A DNA stretch of 64,000 nt from Dechloromonas denitrificans (GTDB lineage: Bacteria > Pseudomonadota > Gammaproteobacteria > Burkholderiales > Rhodocyclaceae). Of the stretch, positions 9,991 to 19,623 are shown piece after piece; position 1 is the stretch's first letter, and every line of letters begins with the position of its first letter. The DNA lies in NCBI RefSeq assembly GCF_020510685.1, contig NZ_CP075185.1, positions 3,782,001 through 3,846,000 on the forward strand. Reading direction: 5' to 3'. Made by a program: the position numbers and the translations under genes. The notes below the pieces were generated by a model. That model worked only from the letters and a program-made list of their open reading frames with translations, did no database searches and had not been told where the DNA came from.

Positions 9991-10653
9991 TCAGGGCATT
10001 TTGGCCCCCGGACCCCCCTTATCCGGGGGCCCTTTATTTTCCAGCGCCTTTCTTTCCATACCCAGCCAACCGGCGAGCACGACCTCCGCTTCTTCGACAC
10101 CGGTCTTTTTCAGGCTGGAGAACAGTTGAACGGAGTAAAGATCAGCATCGCCCCAGGTAGCCAGCTCTGCCGTGACAGACCGTAGCACCTTGGTCTGCTC
10201 CTGACGACTCAGCTTGTCGGCCTTGGATAGCAAAATATGAATGGGCCTCCCGAGGGGCCGGAACCAGTCGATCAGACGCAGATCGAGATCGGTGAGCGGG
10301 CGGCGAATATCCATGATTACGACCAACCCGGCCAACTGCTCCCGGTTGCTCAGGTAAGGACCGATCAGACCTTCCCATTGCGAACGGATCGCTTCCGGTG
10401 CTTTGGCATAGCCATAACCGGGCAGATCGACAAAGTATTTGCCCTCGCTCAGGGTGAAGTAATTCAGGTGCTGTGTACGCCCCGGCGTCTTGCTGACATA
10501 GGCCAGCCGAACCCGGCCGGCCAGCGTATTGATTGCGGAAGATTTACCCGCATTGGAACGGCCGGCGAAAGCAACTTCACAGACGGAATCCATTGGTAAA
10601 TCACGAAGATTGGCGACGGTTGTAAGGAAAACCGCCTGCTGGAACAGAGGCAT
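9991..10653 (-). CDS. engB: Ribosome-biogenesis GTP-binding protein EngB/YsxC
   Basis: Essential GTPase for large-subunit ribosome assembly. 220 residues; G1 GRSNAGKSS (31-39), G3 DLPGYG, G4 SKADK. The ATG at 10653 gives the normal N-terminus ([16 protein letters not shown]); the longer frame does not. The last 13 or so codons ([15 protein letters not shown]) run through a 10-bp GC hairpin and look like an added tail rather than family sequence. It is divergent from the cytochrome c4 gene, a common betaproteobacterial pair. Confidence 0.95.
   Translation of the reverse strand: MPLFQQAVFLTTVANLRDLPMDSVCEVAFAGRSNAGKSSAINTLAGRVRLAYVSKTPGRTQHLNYFTLSEGKYFVDLPGYGYAKAPEAIRSQWEGLIGPYLSNREQLAGLVVIMDIRRPLTDLDLRLIDWFRPLGRPIHILLSKADKLSRQEQTKVLRSVTAELATWGDADLYSVQLFSSLKKTGVEEAEVVLAGWLGMERKALENKGPPDKGGPGAKMP
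10003..10040 (+). terminator. Terminator-like hairpin inside the 3' end of engB
   Basis: GGCCCCCGGA (10003-10012) pairs perfectly with TCCGGGGGCC (10022-10031). On the plus strand it is followed by CTTTATTTT, so it is a good intrinsic terminator against engB, but no plus-strand gene lies to its left to be ended. It encodes the last codons of engB on the minus strand. Confidence 0.5.
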
Positions 10654-10760
10654 AAAAAACCTTGAAGACCCGCCAAGGGGCGGTGAACTGATATAGAATA
10701 GCAGGTTTGTAACCTCCGTTCCGGCCAAAGCGCCCACAAACGCGTACAAGGAGCTCGAAA

Positions 10761-11396
10761 ATGATTCGTACCGCGGCAATGGCAATCCTACTTGCCACCA
10801 GTTTCATCGCTCATGCATCCGAAGCAGCCAAGGGCAAGGCTGATCCTGCCAAGGGCAAAGTCATCGCCGAAACCGTCTGTGTCGCCTGTCATGGCGCCGA
10901 CGGCAATAGCGCCGTATCCGCCAACCCGATTCTGGCTGGTCAGGTTCCGGAATACCTCGCCAAGCAGTTGCACAACTTCAAGTCGGTCGACGGCAAGCCC
11001 GCCGTCCGCAACAATGCCATCATGGCCGGCATGGCTGCCGCCGTACCTGATGAAGAAATTGCCAACGTTGCCGCCTGGTTTGCCAGCCAGAAACAGAAGC
11101 CGGCGACCGCCAAGGATGAAAAGCTGATCGCGCTTGGCCAGAAAATCTGGCGCCAGGGCGACTTCAAGAAGGGCGTCCCCGCCTGCGCCGGCTGCCACGG
11201 CCCGGCCGGTGCCGGCCTGCCCGCCCAGTACCCGCGTCTGGCTGGTCAGTTCCCGGAATATACGGAAGCCCAGCTGAAGGCATTCCGCGCCGAAGAACGC
11301 AGCAACGATCCGGAAAAAATGATGCGCACCATCGCCGGCAAACTCTCCGATGCCGAAATAAAAGCGGTTGCCGATTACGCGGCAGGCCTGCGCTAA
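10761..11396 (+). CDS. Dihaem cytochrome c4
   Basis: Periplasmic electron carrier to terminal oxidases. 211 residues: Sec signal peptide (about 1-20, ending IAHASEA), then two c-type domains with haem motifs CVACH and CAGCH, each followed by a distal Met-containing stretch (for example NNAIMAGMA and [13 protein letters not shown]). Length and internal duplication are typical of cytochrome c4. A GGAG site precedes the ATG. Divergent from engB; followed by its own terminator. Confidence 0.95.
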   Translation: MIRTAAMAILLATSFIAHASEAAKGKADPAKGKVIAETVCVACHGADGNSAVSANPILAGQVPEYLAKQLHNFKSVDGKPAVRNNAIMAGMAAAVPDEEIANVAAWFASQKQKPATAKDEKLIALGQKIWRQGDFKKGVPACAGCHGPAGAGLPAQYPRLAGQFPEYTEAQLKAFRAEERSNDPEKMMRTIAGKLSDAEIKAVADYAAGLR

Positions 11397-11412
11397 TCAA
11401 GGCCAAAAGGAC

Positions 11413-11439
11413 AAAGGCAGCTGCGGCTGCCTTTTTTGT
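11413..11439 (+). terminator. Terminator of cytochrome c4
   Basis: AAAGGCAGC and GCTGCCTTT pair around a short loop and run into a TTTTTT stretch, 16 bases after the stop. Confidence 0.85.
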
Positions 11440-11516
11440 TTCTGAAGACTTGGCAGCCCGGATTCACGGGGATAGACTGCCCGAACAACAATTCGATCCA
11501 ACGGAGGAGTCTTACG

Positions 11517-11948
11517 ATGAAAACGCTAAAGCAGATGCTGGCCGACAAACACCGGCCGCTCGCAGTAGTCGCTCCCAGTGACTCTGTTTTTCATGCCCTG
11601 AACATCATGGCTCAGCACGACGTCGGCGCCTTGCTCGTGCTTGAGGGCGAACAACTCGTTGGCATTTTTTCGGAACGTGACTACGCCCGCAAGATCATCC
11701 TGCAAGGCAAGACGTCGAAGGAGACCCTGGTTCGCGACATCATGAGCGAGCGCGTCGCCTACGTCACCCCAGGCACGACGCTCGACGAATGCATGGCATT
11801 GATGACGGAAAAGCGCTTCCGTCACCTGCCGGTACTCAATGAAGATGGTAGCGTTGTCGGCATCATCTCGATTGGCGACCTGGTCAAGGAAACGATCAGC
11901 ACGCAACAATTCCTGATTACCGAACTGGAACGCTACATTACCGGCTGA
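11517..11948 (+). CDS. Two-CBS-domain protein
   Basis: 143 residues consisting of two CBS motifs (about 12-65 and 78-130), the adenosine-nucleotide-sensing module. Signatures include GALLVLEGEQLVGIFSERDY and RHLPVLNEDGSVVGIISIGD. No output domain is attached, so it probably acts on a partner protein or as a free sensor. ATG at 11517 follows GGAGG; the longer frame is discarded. The HDOD gene starts 1 base after its stop, so they form an operon. Confidence 0.9.
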   Translation: MKTLKQMLADKHRPLAVVAPSDSVFHALNIMAQHDVGALLVLEGEQLVGIFSERDYARKIILQGKTSKETLVRDIMSERVAYVTPGTTLDECMALMTEKRFRHLPVLNEDGSVVGIISIGDLVKETISTQQFLITELERYITG

Positions 11949-11949
11949 G

Positions 11950-12795
11950 ATGGACACTACCGACGCTCGCATTCATTTCCGCATCCTTGAAGACATCGCC
12001 CGCGACCTGTCGGGCGATGTTAACTTTCCGACGTGCATGGATGCCGCCATTCTGGTCCGAAACACCCTCAAGGATCCGTCCGCCAGCCTGGAACGTGTCG
12101 TTCAGGTGGTTGGCGTCGAACCGCTGATCTCGAGCAAGTTGCTGCGCCTGGCCAACTCGGTCGTCTTCAATCCATCGGGCACAGCCATCACCGAACTCTC
12201 GGGAGCGATCAGCCGCCTGGGTTTCGAAGCCGTCCGCACCACCTCTCTGGCGGTAACCATGGACCAGATGATGAAATCGCGCAACCTCGCTGCCTACGAC
12301 GGCATCGCCCGTCGGGCCTGGGAACACTCGATACGGGTCGCGGCGATTGCCCGCGTACTGGCCCGACGCCTGGGCCGCATCAATCCCGATGAAGCGATGC
12401 TGAGCGGCCTGGTCCACAACATCGGAATTTTCTACCTGCTGTACCGGGCGGCCGAATACCCGGAATACCGCGACAACGAACCGGCGATGCTCGAACTGCT
12501 GCGGGGATGGCACGAGAGCATCGGCGAGAGCCTGCTGCACATCCTCGGCCTTCCCGCCAGCATCGTCGACGCCGTGCGCGAACATGGCCGGCTAAAAAAT
12601 ATCCAGACGCCGTGCAGCGTTCGCGATGTCCTGTATTTTGCCAATCTGCTGGCCGGCGGCCCCCAGGACTGGCTGGCTTACGATCTGGCCCCGGAAGAGC
12701 TGGCGCTGATGAATGCCGACCGCGAACGTTATGCCGATCTGCTCAGCGAGGCCGAGGAAGACGTGCGTGAGTTGCACGCCGCCCTGACCGTTTGA
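11950..12795 (+). CDS. HDOD-domain signalling protein
   Basis: 281 residues. An HDOD domain spans about residues 25-220: LLRLANSVVFNP is the usual signature, and GLVHNIGIFYLL is the HD-like strand. The family lacks full phosphohydrolase activity and serves as a signalling scaffold in regulatory and motility systems. Target unknown. It follows the CBS gene and overlaps msrQ by 4 bases. Confidence 0.88.
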   Translation: MDTTDARIHFRILEDIARDLSGDVNFPTCMDAAILVRNTLKDPSASLERVVQVVGVEPLISSKLLRLANSVVFNPSGTAITELSGAISRLGFEAVRTTSLAVTMDQMMKSRNLAAYDGIARRAWEHSIRVAAIARVLARRLGRINPDEAMLSGLVHNIGIFYLLYRAAEYPEYRDNEPAMLELLRGWHESIGESLLHILGLPASIVDAVREHGRLKNIQTPCSVRDVLYFANLLAGGPQDWLAYDLAPEELALMNADRERYADLLSEAEEDVRELHAALTV

Positions 12796-13445
12796 GCAAT
12801 CAGCAACTCGCCTGGCTCAAGGCGGCACTCTTTCTGGTTTGCCTGCTCCCGCTGACCCGCCTGCTATGGGCGGCCGGAACGGGCGATTTCGGCAACGATC
12901 CGGTAGCCTTTGTGCAGCGCTGGACCGGCTCCTGGACATTCAATCTGCTGCTACTGACGCTATGCATTACACCGCTGCGCGTGATCACCCGACTGCACTG
13001 GTTGCTGCGCCTGCGTCGCATGCTTGGCCTGTTCTGCTTTTTCTACGCGACGCTGCATTTTTTATCCTTCATCGGCTTCGATCATCGCTTTGTGATCGAC
13101 GACATCGCCAAGGATATTTTCAAGCGGCCTTTCGTCACGGTCGGCTTTGCCGCCTTCCTGCTCCTCGCATCGCTCGCCGCCACCTCCAACAACTGGGCCA
13201 TTCGCAAGCTGGGCGGCCGCCAATGGCAGGAATGGCACCGCAATATCTATCTGGCGGGAATTCTGGCGGCCATCCATTACCTCTGGCTAAGCAAGCCTGA
13301 AGCGCTGCTCTGGCCGGTTGCCTATGCGCTTGCCCTGGGCATTCTGCTGGGCTGGCGCATTCGCGAGCGTCGGCGTAAGGCCATTCCGGTACCGCGTTTC
13401 CCGGACGCCAAGCCGATCAAGTTCTTCAAGCAGAAACCGGACTGA
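12792..13445 (+). CDS. msrQ: MsrQ, haem-binding membrane subunit of the periplasmic methionine sulfoxide reductase
   Basis: Inner-membrane b-haem protein that passes electrons from the quinone pool to MsrP, which repairs oxidised methionines in periplasmic proteins. 217 residues, about six hydrophobic helices, with histidines in FYATLHFLSF and EWHRNIYLAGILAAIHYLW as likely haem ligands. The TTG start overlaps the HDOD stop. The catalytic partner msrP, normally just upstream, is not in this window. Confidence 0.88.
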   Translation: MSNQQLAWLKAALFLVCLLPLTRLLWAAGTGDFGNDPVAFVQRWTGSWTFNLLLLTLCITPLRVITRLHWLLRLRRMLGLFCFFYATLHFLSFIGFDHRFVIDDIAKDIFKRPFVTVGFAAFLLLASLAATSNNWAIRKLGGRQWQEWHRNIYLAGILAAIHYLWLSKPEALLWPVAYALALGILLGWRIRERRRKAIPVPRFPDAKPIKFFKQKPD

Positions 13446-14324
13446 CTACTTTTTCTGGGTCAGGTCGAAGCGGACGATAGCCCGCCCGTCAGCCGTCTGC
13501 TTGGCTTCTGCCTTCCACGCGTGACCATAGACCACCTCGAAAGTCGCCGGCAACTTGTCGGCGCGGCGCATCCCTTCATAGGCCGCCCGCGCCGCTGTCA
13601 GCGCGCCACGTCCGGTCAGCCCGTGGCGCCGGGCCTTCATGGCGCACCCTGAACCGGCGGCCCGCAATTCGGCGAACATGGCATCGAGATCGTCATAGGT
13701 CAGCGTGATCACTTCCATATCCATCACCGGATCGGCAAAGCCGCAACCGACCAGCATGTCGCCAAGGTCGTGCATGTCGATGAAGCGCTGGGTATGGGCG
13801 TAGCCATCGGCAAAGGCCGTCCGCAGCTCCTTCAGCGAATCCGGGCCGAGAGTCGAGAACATCAGCAGACCACCGACGTCGAGCACGCGATGCGCCTCGG
13901 CCAGGGCGGGTAGCGGATCGTCCAACCAGTGCAGCAGCAGATTCGACCAGACCAGTGAAGTCGACCTCGATTTCAGGGGCAGCTTGGCGGCATCGGCCGC
14001 CAGCCTTTGCGGCCCCGACTTCTTGCCAAAGCCCAGCCAGCGCTGCCAGCCTTGCGGCTGGGTCCGACCGGCGTCAAGCATGGCCGGCGAAACATCGAGC
14101 CCGAGCAATTGCGCCGCCGGATAGCGCGCCGCCAGTCCGGGAAAACTGGCACCCAGGCTGCACCCAAGATCAAGGATGCGATTTGGCGCAATGTTGACGA
14201 AATCCAGCCGCTCCTGCATCCGGCGGTCCACTTCGCGGGCAAAAAAATCGGCCTCGCCGTAACGCGCCGCGACTTTTGAGAAGCGTCGACCGACCTGCGG
14301 CCGGTCGACAAACCCAGCGCTCAA
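13446..14324 (-). CDS. bioC: Malonyl-ACP O-methyltransferase (biotin synthesis)
   Basis: Methylates malonyl-ACP so that fatty-acid synthesis can build the pimeloyl chain of biotin. 292 residues; SAM-binding motif [17 protein letters not shown], then [14 protein letters not shown] and [11 protein letters not shown]. The opening [22 protein letters not shown] is characteristic of BioC. The start overlaps bioB by 4 bases, so both are in one operon, bioB first. Confidence 0.92.
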   Translation of the reverse strand: MSAGFVDRPQVGRRFSKVAARYGEADFFAREVDRRMQERLDFVNIAPNRILDLGCSLGASFPGLAARYPAAQLLGLDVSPAMLDAGRTQPQGWQRWLGFGKKSGPQRLAADAAKLPLKSRSTSLVWSNLLLHWLDDPLPALAEAHRVLDVGGLLMFSTLGPDSLKELRTAFADGYAHTQRFIDMHDLGDMLVGCGFADPVMDMEVITLTYDDLDAMFAELRAAGSGCAMKARRHGLTGRGALTAARAAYEGMRRADKLPATFEVVYGHAWKAEAKQTADGRAIVRFDLTQKK

Positions 14325-15304
14325 ACTGCCTTGACGCCCAGACGGGCAAACAGTTGATCATCATGATCGACATCCGGATTGCCGGTAGTCAGCAGATGAT
14401 CGCCATAGAACATTGAATTGGCGCCGGCCAGGAAACACAAGGCCTGCAACTCGTCGCTCATTTCCTGACGGCCGGCCGACAAGCGAACCCAGGAGGTCGG
14501 CATGGTGATGCGGGCGGCGGCAATGGTGCGGACGAACTCGAAAGGGTCGAGACGCGGATTGTTCGCCATCGGCGTACCGGGGATCGGCACCAGGTTGTTG
14601 ATCGGCACGGACTCCGGCGGCTGGGGCAGATTGGCCAGCTGGACGATCAGCCCGGCGCGGTTCTTGCGCGACTCGCCCATGCCGATAATGCCGCCGGAAC
14701 AGACGTTGATACCGGCATCGCGCACTTGGTCCAGCGTATCGAGGCGGTCATCGTGGGTATGGGTCTTGATGACCTGACCGTAGAATTCCTTGTCGGTATC
14801 CAGGTTGTGATTGTAGTAATCGAGACCGGCATCCTTGAGCTTTTCGGCCTGGCCTTCGCCGAGCATGCCGAGCGTCACGCAAGTCTGCATGCCGAGCGCC
14901 TTGACTTCGCGCACCATGTCGAGCACCCGGTCGAGATCGCCGTCCTTCGGGCCTTTCCAGGCGGCGCCCATGCAGAATCGGGAAGCGCCTTTTTCCTTGG
15001 CCACTTTCGCTGCGGCAACCACTTCGGCCAACGGCATCAGGCGTTCCCGCTCGGTGTCCGTATCGTAGCGGGCCGACTGCGAACAATAGCTGCAATCTTC
15101 GGAACAACCACCGGTCTTGACCGAAAGCAGCGTCGAGCGTTGAATGGCGTTCGGATCGAAATTTTCGCGATGCACGCCCTGAGCGCGCCAGATCAGATCC
15201 ATCAGGGGCATTTCGTAGAGGGCGAGAACCTCGCCGACCGTCCAGCGGTGGGTGGGTGCAGTCTGCGAAACGGCAGGAACGGCGGCGAGAGTGCTAGCTT
15301 GCAT
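14321..15304 (-). CDS. bioB: Biotin synthase
   Basis: Radical-SAM enzyme that inserts sulfur into dethiobiotin. 327 residues. The [4Fe-4S] motif is CSEDCSYC; the second-cluster ligands lie in the [12 protein letters not shown] region and conserved Cys/Arg strands. The N-terminal W-x-x-x-E-V and [13 protein letters not shown] stretches match the family. A consensus promoter stands 60 bases upstream. bioB leads bioC; the other biotin genes are not in the window. Confidence 0.97.
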   Translation of the reverse strand: MQASTLAAVPAVSQTAPTHRWTVGEVLALYEMPLMDLIWRAQGVHRENFDPNAIQRSTLLSVKTGGCSEDCSYCSQSARYDTDTERERLMPLAEVVAAAKVAKEKGASRFCMGAAWKGPKDGDLDRVLDMVREVKALGMQTCVTLGMLGEGQAEKLKDAGLDYYNHNLDTDKEFYGQVIKTHTHDDRLDTLDQVRDAGINVCSGGIIGMGESRKNRAGLIVQLANLPQPPESVPINNLVPIPGTPMANNPRLDPFEFVRTIAAARITMPTSWVRLSAGRQEMSDELQALCFLAGANSMFYGDHLLTTGNPDVDHDDQLFARLGVKAV

Positions 15305-15364
15305 GAGAGGCCTTGCTTGAAAGATTCAATGGAAATCGGACGCGGAACGCATCGGTAATTATGG

Positions 15365-15393
15365 ATTATCGAAGACGCCCGGAACCCTGTCAA
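15365..15393 (-). promoter_or_regulatory. Sigma-70 promoter of bioBC
   Basis: On the minus strand TTGACA (15393-15388), a 17-base spacer and GATAAT (15370-15365) give an almost perfect promoter ahead of bioB. No BirA-type operator is visible. Confidence 0.75.
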
Positions 15394-15410
15394 TTTTACC
15401 CCAGCGCCTT

Positions 15411-16106
15411 ATGTATCGGCTGAAGTCGCTCGTCAGCCGCTGGCTGAACGATGCCTTTCCCGGGAGTTGCTTGCTCTGTGGCAGCGACAGCCCCGACGCT
15501 CTGCTGTGCCCAGCGTGCGCAGCCGACCTGCCCGCACCACCAAGCGCTTGCTGCCCGCAATGTGCCGAACAAACCACGCATGGCGAACGCTGCGGTGCCT
15601 GCCTGACGGATCCGCCACACTTCGATCAGACGCTGGCCGCCTTTCACTACGACTTCCCGGTCGACCGAATCATTCAGGCGCTGAAATACGGCCATCAACT
15701 GGCCGTGGCAAAATGGCTGGGGTATCGGTTGGCGGCGCTGATCAAACCCGGAGAACAACTGATCGTGCCCCTGCCGCTACACCCTGAACGTCTGCGTGAA
15801 CGCGGTTTCAACCAGTCGATGGAAATTGCCCGGGGGGTGGGAAAGCAGCTTAATCTGCCGGTCGATCATTGCAGCCTCTTCCGTAACCGGCCAACCCCGC
15901 GACAAGCCGACCTGCCGCTCAAGGAGCGCCGCAAGAATGTCCGTGGCGCCTTCGAATGCACGGCAGACATGACCGGGAAAAACGTTCTGTTGATCGACGA
16001 CGTGATGACCAGCGGGGCGACGCTCAACGAATGCGCGCGGGTGCTCAAGCTGCATGGCGCCGCGCACGTCACGGCGGTCGTTGCCGCCCGCGCACTGAAG
16101 CATTAA
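15411..16106 (+). CDS. ComF-family phosphoribosyltransferase-like protein
   Basis: 231 residues. A Cys-rich zinc-finger-like N-terminus (CLLCGSD, CPACAADL, CCPQCAEQ, CGACL) is followed by a type I phosphoribosyltransferase domain with the PRPP loop VLLIDDVMTSGATLNECARV. Relatives are ComF (competence) and GntX. Role in DNA uptake or repair is known for ComF, not shown here. Divergent from bioB, as GntX is near the bio genes in many proteobacteria. Confidence 0.9.
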   Translation: MYRLKSLVSRWLNDAFPGSCLLCGSDSPDALLCPACAADLPAPPSACCPQCAEQTTHGERCGACLTDPPHFDQTLAAFHYDFPVDRIIQALKYGHQLAVAKWLGYRLAALIKPGEQLIVPLPLHPERLRERGFNQSMEIARGVGKQLNLPVDHCSLFRNRPTPRQADLPLKERRKNVRGAFECTADMTGKNVLLIDDVMTSGATLNECARVLKLHGAAHVTAVVAARALKH

Positions 16107-16149
16107 ACCGTGTTCTAATCCGCCACCCCAGCCATTCAGAGCAAGCAAC

Positions 16150-16614
16150 GTGTTCGCCGTCGTCCTCTATCAGCCTGAAATTCCGCCCAACACGGGCAAC
16201 ATCATTCGCCTGTGCGCCAACACCGGCGCCGAACTGCACCTGGTTGAGCCGCTCGGTTTCGACATTACCGACAAGGGCTTGCGCCGGGCCGGGCTGGATT
16301 ACCACGAGTACACCCGCGTCGTTCGTCACGCAGATTGGGCTGCCTGCAAAGTCGCCCTGGCCGGGCGGCGCCTGTTTGCCATGACGACCAAGGGCCAGGC
16401 CAGCCCGTTTACGACGACGCTGCAGGCAGATGATGTTTTCGTCTTCGGCCGGGAAACCAGCGGTCTGCCGCCGAAAGTGCTGGCTGAATTCAGCCCCGAG
16501 CAACGTCTGCGCCTGCCCATGCAGGCCGGTCAGCGCAGCCTGAACCTATCGAATGCCGCGGCCGTCACGGTCTTTGAAGCCTGGCGTCAAGCCGGCTTCA
16601 CCGGCTCGCTCTAG
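16150..16614 (+). CDS. trmL: tRNA (cytidine/uridine-34-2'-O)-methyltransferase
   Basis: SPOUT methyltransferase that modifies the wobble base of leucine tRNAs. 154 residues; [31 protein letters not shown] and the knot region [16 protein letters not shown] are diagnostic. GTG start. Its TAG stop (16612-16614) overlaps the gpsA stop (16611-16613) on the other strand, so the genes converge with no space between. Confidence 0.93.
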   Translation: MFAVVLYQPEIPPNTGNIIRLCANTGAELHLVEPLGFDITDKGLRRAGLDYHEYTRVVRHADWAACKVALAGRRLFAMTTKGQASPFTTTLQADDVFVFGRETSGLPPKVLAEFSPEQRLRLPMQAGQRSLNLSNAAAVTVFEAWRQAGFTGSL

Positions 16615-17600
16615 GCGATCTCTTCTTTCGGGTCGCGCGCCATCAACTGCTCCAAAGCCTGGGCAGCGGTCAGGCGACCATCAAGCACCGCGGCGACTGC
16701 CGCACTGATCGGCATGTCGACGGCCAGTTTGCGCGCCAGCTGATCGACCTCGCGGGCCGTATAGACGCCTTCGGCAACGTGACCGAGTTCTTCGAGAATC
16801 TGCGGCAGCAACTTGTTTTCCGCCAGCGCCAGGCCGACCCGCCGATTGCGCGACAGATCGCCGGTGCACGTCAGGATCAGGTCGCCCATCCCCGCCAGCC
16901 CCATGAAGGTTTCGCGCTGGGCGCCCAGCGCCAGGCCAAGCCGGGCAATTTCCGCCAGACCGCGGGTCATCAGGGCCGCCCGGGAATTGAGACCAAGGCC
17001 GAGACCATCGCAGGCCCCGGTGGCTATTGCCAAGACATTCTTCACCGCCCCGCCGACCTCGACGCCGACCAGATCGTCATTGGCATAGATCCGCAAACGC
17101 GTCGTGTGCAACTGACGCGCCGCTTCGCGGGCAAAAACCGGATTGTTGGCGGCCAGGGCAACCGCCGTCGGCTGGCCGGCCGCCACTTCTTCGGCAAAGC
17201 TCGGCCCGGACAGCGCGCCGCAGATCACCTGCGGGCCGAGGACTTCGGTAACCACCTGATGCGGCAGCTTGCCCGTCCCGGCTTCAAAGCCCTTGCACAC
17301 CCAAAGCAGGGGCAGCGTGACATCGAGCGCTTTCAGATGCTCGACGGTCGGGCGCAAGCCGGCGATCGGGGTGGCGATGACCAGCAATTCCGCCCCGCTC
17401 ACTGCCGCCGCAAAATCGGTCGATATCTCGACCGCATCCGGCAATCGGTGGCCGGGGAAAAAACGACGGTTTTCCCGGGTTTCACGCAAGTCGAGCGCCA
17501 CATCGGTTTGGCGCGACCACAGCGTCACCTGGTGTTTGCCGGCAAAGGCGATGGACAGCGCCGTACCCCAGGCACCGGCGCCAAGCAAAGTAACTTTCAT
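16611..17600 (-). CDS. gpsA: NAD(P)-dependent glycerol-3-phosphate dehydrogenase
   Basis: Reduces dihydroxyacetone phosphate to sn-glycerol-3-phosphate for phospholipids. 329 residues from the ATG at 17600. Rossmann motif LGAGAWGTA at the N-terminus; [17 protein letters not shown] and [20 protein letters not shown] are family signatures with the catalytic lysine in the VKNVLAI region. The upstream extension in frame is not used. Start overlaps the SH3 gene by 4 bases. Last gene of the ArsR-headed unit. Confidence 0.96.
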   Translation of the reverse strand: MKVTLLGAGAWGTALSIAFAGKHQVTLWSRQTDVALDLRETRENRRFFPGHRLPDAVEISTDFAAAVSGAELLVIATPIAGLRPTVEHLKALDVTLPLLWVCKGFEAGTGKLPHQVVTEVLGPQVICGALSGPSFAEEVAAGQPTAVALAANNPVFAREAARQLHTTRLRIYANDDLVGVEVGGAVKNVLAIATGACDGLGLGLNSRAALMTRGLAEIARLGLALGAQRETFMGLAGMGDLILTCTGDLSRNRRVGLALAENKLLPQILEELGHVAEGVYTAREVDQLARKLAVDMPISAAVAAVLDGRLTAAQALEQLMARDPKEEIA

Positions 17601-18043
17601 AGACCCCAGACCTGCGTCGAACGAATGTAGCCGACCGCACCGTCGCGGTGACGGACCTTGGCCCAACCGGGCGATGCCGCCTCAAGAAAATCGACCGCGA
17701 CCCATTTATCGAGTTGCGCCAGAACCGGCGCTTCCGGCTTGTCGGTTTGGCGGATTTCGCCCTGCGCGGCGGTAACGACCAGCGTCCGACGTTCGGCGAG
17801 ATAGCGCGCCTCGATCCAGGCCAGCGTACCTTCAGCGTCACGGACCTTGAGCCAGCCGTCGAGGCGGACAACCACCTCAACCGGCGTCTGCGCCTTGATC
17901 AGATAGAGCTTCTTGCCCTTCTGCGATGGCGCGTCGTAGAGAATGGCGGCCGGAACATCGACCGAACGGTAGTCAATGGCCAGCGCCGCACCAGCGGCAC
18001 CGATCAGCGACAGGGCAAGCAGAGTCCGGCGCCACATCGTCAT
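17597..18043 (-). CDS. Periplasmic SH3-domain protein
   Basis: 148 residues. A cleavable or anchoring N-terminal segment ([17 protein letters not shown]) is followed by two bacterial SH3-like repeats (about 28-85 and 92-148; motifs [20 protein letters not shown] and [20 protein letters not shown]). Such domains usually bind peptidoglycan or peptide ligands. Function is not known. It sits between secB and gpsA. Confidence 0.85.
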   Translation of the reverse strand: MTMWRRTLLALSLIGAAGAALAIDYRSVDVPAAILYDAPSQKGKKLYLIKAQTPVEVVVRLDGWLKVRDAEGTLAWIEARYLAERRTLVVTAAQGEIRQTDKPEAPVLAQLDKWVAVDFLEAASPGWAKVRHRDGAVGYIRSTQVWGL

Positions 18044-18046
18044 GAT

Positions 18047-18505
18047 TTACTGAATGGTCGTATCGGCAGGAGCCGGAGCCTGTGCTTGCAGACGCTGCAT
18101 GTACATGGCTTCGAAATTGACCGGCTGCAGCACGATGGGCTGGAAGCCAGCCCGGGTAACGGCATCGGAAACGGTTTCGCGGGCATACGGGAACAGAATG
18201 TTCGGGCAGGCAACGGCGATCAGCGGCTCGATCTGGTCTTCCGGCACATTCTGGATGCGGAAGATACCGGCTTGTCCGACTTCGACCAGGAACACGGTCT
18301 TTTCGCCCATCTTGGCGGTCACGGTAACCGTCAGCACGACTTCGAAAACGCCTTCGCCAACCCCACGACCACCGGTATTGAGCTGGATCTCGACTTGCGG
18401 CGCTTCGCGCTCGAGAAAAATTTCCGGAGCATTCGGCACTTCGACCGACAAATCCTTGACGTAGAGCTTTTCAATACCGAAGACCGGCTGTTCGTTTTGT
18501 TCCAT
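18047..18505 (-). CDS. secB: Protein-export chaperone SecB
   Basis: Tetrameric cytosolic chaperone that keeps preproteins unfolded and hands them to SecA. 152 residues of usual length. FGIEKLYVKDLSVEVPNAPE, FLVEVGQAGIF and ACPNILFPYARETVSDAVTR are conserved SecB blocks. It lies 27 bases after grxC, a linkage seen widely in proteobacteria. Confidence 0.97.
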   Translation of the reverse strand: MEQNEQPVFGIEKLYVKDLSVEVPNAPEIFLEREAPQVEIQLNTGGRGVGEGVFEVVLTVTVTAKMGEKTVFLVEVGQAGIFRIQNVPEDQIEPLIAVACPNILFPYARETVSDAVTRAGFQPIVLQPVNFEAMYMQRLQAQAPAPADTTIQ

Positions 18506-18532
18506 GGTTTTCTTTCAGAGAGTTAAACGGAT

Positions 18533-18799
18533 TCAGACGTTGCCGTCGAGCAGCGCTTTCAATTCGCCGGCCGCGTCAAGCGCATATAGATCGTCACAGC
18601 CACCGACATGGGTGTCGCCAATGAAGATTTGCGGCACTGTACGCCGCTTAGTTTTCTGCATCATTTCATCGCGTCGCTCCGGATCGAGATCGACCCGGAC
18701 TTCCTCGATCGCCGTCACGCCACGTGCGGCAAGCAACTGTTTGGCGCGAATGCAGAAAGGGCAGACGGCCGTGGTGTACATCAATACCGGTGCGCTCAT
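18533..18799 (-). CDS. grxC: Glutaredoxin 3
   Basis: 88-residue dithiol glutaredoxin. The active site is CPFC (C13, C16) and the glutathione-binding TVPQIFIGDTHVGGCDDL motif follows. Reduces protein disulfides with glutathione. It overlaps the rhodanese gene by 4 bases, so thiol-handling proteins are made together. Confidence 0.95.
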   Translation of the reverse strand: MSAPVLMYTTAVCPFCIRAKQLLAARGVTAIEEVRVDLDPERRDEMMQKTKRRTVPQIFIGDTHVGGCDDLYALDAAGELKALLDGNV

Positions 18800-19221
18800 T
18801 TGTTCCGCGTTCCCTTTTTGACCGGATAACCGGCGCCAACCCAGGCATCGACGCCGCCGGCCAGGTTGTACAGCTTGCTGAAACCCTGTTTCTTCAATTC
18901 AATGCCGGCCTTGCCGGAGCGCATGCCCGAGGCACAACAAAGAAGAATCGGCTTGTCCTTGAATTTTTCCAGTTCGGCGATACGGTCAGCCAGTTTGCTG
19001 GCCGGAATGTTCTTAGCCTCGGGCAGATGGCCGCTAGCAAATTCATCCACTTCGCGCACATCGACGATGTGCGCATCTTCCCGGTTGATCAGCAAAGTCG
19101 CCTCGCCCGGCGTCAGGCCGTTGCCGGCCGGCCGCGCGAACAACGGCCAGAGCAGACCGAGGCCGCTGATTACGGCAATCGAAACAAGCAGGATATTCTG
19201 GTTGATAAAGTCCATCGGCAT
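18796..19221 (-). CDS. Membrane-anchored rhodanese-like protein
   Basis: 141 residues: one N-terminal membrane helix (about 8-28), then a single rhodanese domain with the catalytic Cys in LLCCASGMRSGKAG. Probably transfers or detoxifies persulfide sulfur, with the domain on the cytosolic or periplasmic face (topology not settled). It follows the ArsR gene by 3 bases. Confidence 0.88.
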   Translation of the reverse strand: MPMDFINQNILLVSIAVISGLGLLWPLFARPAGNGLTPGEATLLINREDAHIVDVREVDEFASGHLPEAKNIPASKLADRIAELEKFKDKPILLCCASGMRSGKAGIELKKQGFSKLYNLAGGVDAWVGAGYPVKKGTRNK

Positions 19222-19224
19222 TGA

Positions 19225-19542
19225 TCAGGCCTCCACGCCACAAAAAACTTCGCGCATCATGCTGACGAGCTGCAGGGTGCGCTGGTCGCCCACCCGATAA
19301 AAAACACGATTGGCATCCTTGCGCGTGAGCAGTACGCCCTTTTCGCGAAGGATGGCCAAATGCTGGGAAATATTGCTTTGCGAGGTACCGACGGCATCGA
19401 CGATATCCTGCACACAGGCTTCCTGGTCACCAAGCACGCAAAGGATCTTCAGGCGCAACGGATGCGCGATAGCCTTGAGGGCGCGGGCAGCCAGTTCGAT
19501 GTGCTCCTGCTTGTCGATCAGGCTGAAGGGTGGCGTTTCCAA
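19225..19542 (-). CDS. ArsR-family regulator, BigR/YgaV-like
   Basis: 105-residue winged-helix repressor. The recognition helix region is TSQSNISQHLAILREKGVL. It lacks the E-L-C-V-C-D metal motif of arsenic sensors but has cysteines at 35, 43 and 101. A Cys in the second helix and another near the C-terminus is the pattern of BigR/SqrR/YgaV persulfide sensors, and the adjacent rhodanese supports a sulfide- or persulfide-responsive role. It heads the rhodanese-grxC-secB-SH3-gpsA unit. Confidence 0.85.
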   Translation of the reverse strand: METPPFSLIDKQEHIELAARALKAIAHPLRLKILCVLGDQEACVQDIVDAVGTSQSNISQHLAILREKGVLLTRKDANRVFYRVGDQRTLQLVSMMREVFCGVEA

Positions 19543-19623
19543 GATAAAACCTCAATATCGGTGAATGGATCATTATAAAATAAGGCCTTGCGTTTCGCCG
19601 ACCTTAATCTATCTCAAACCGTC

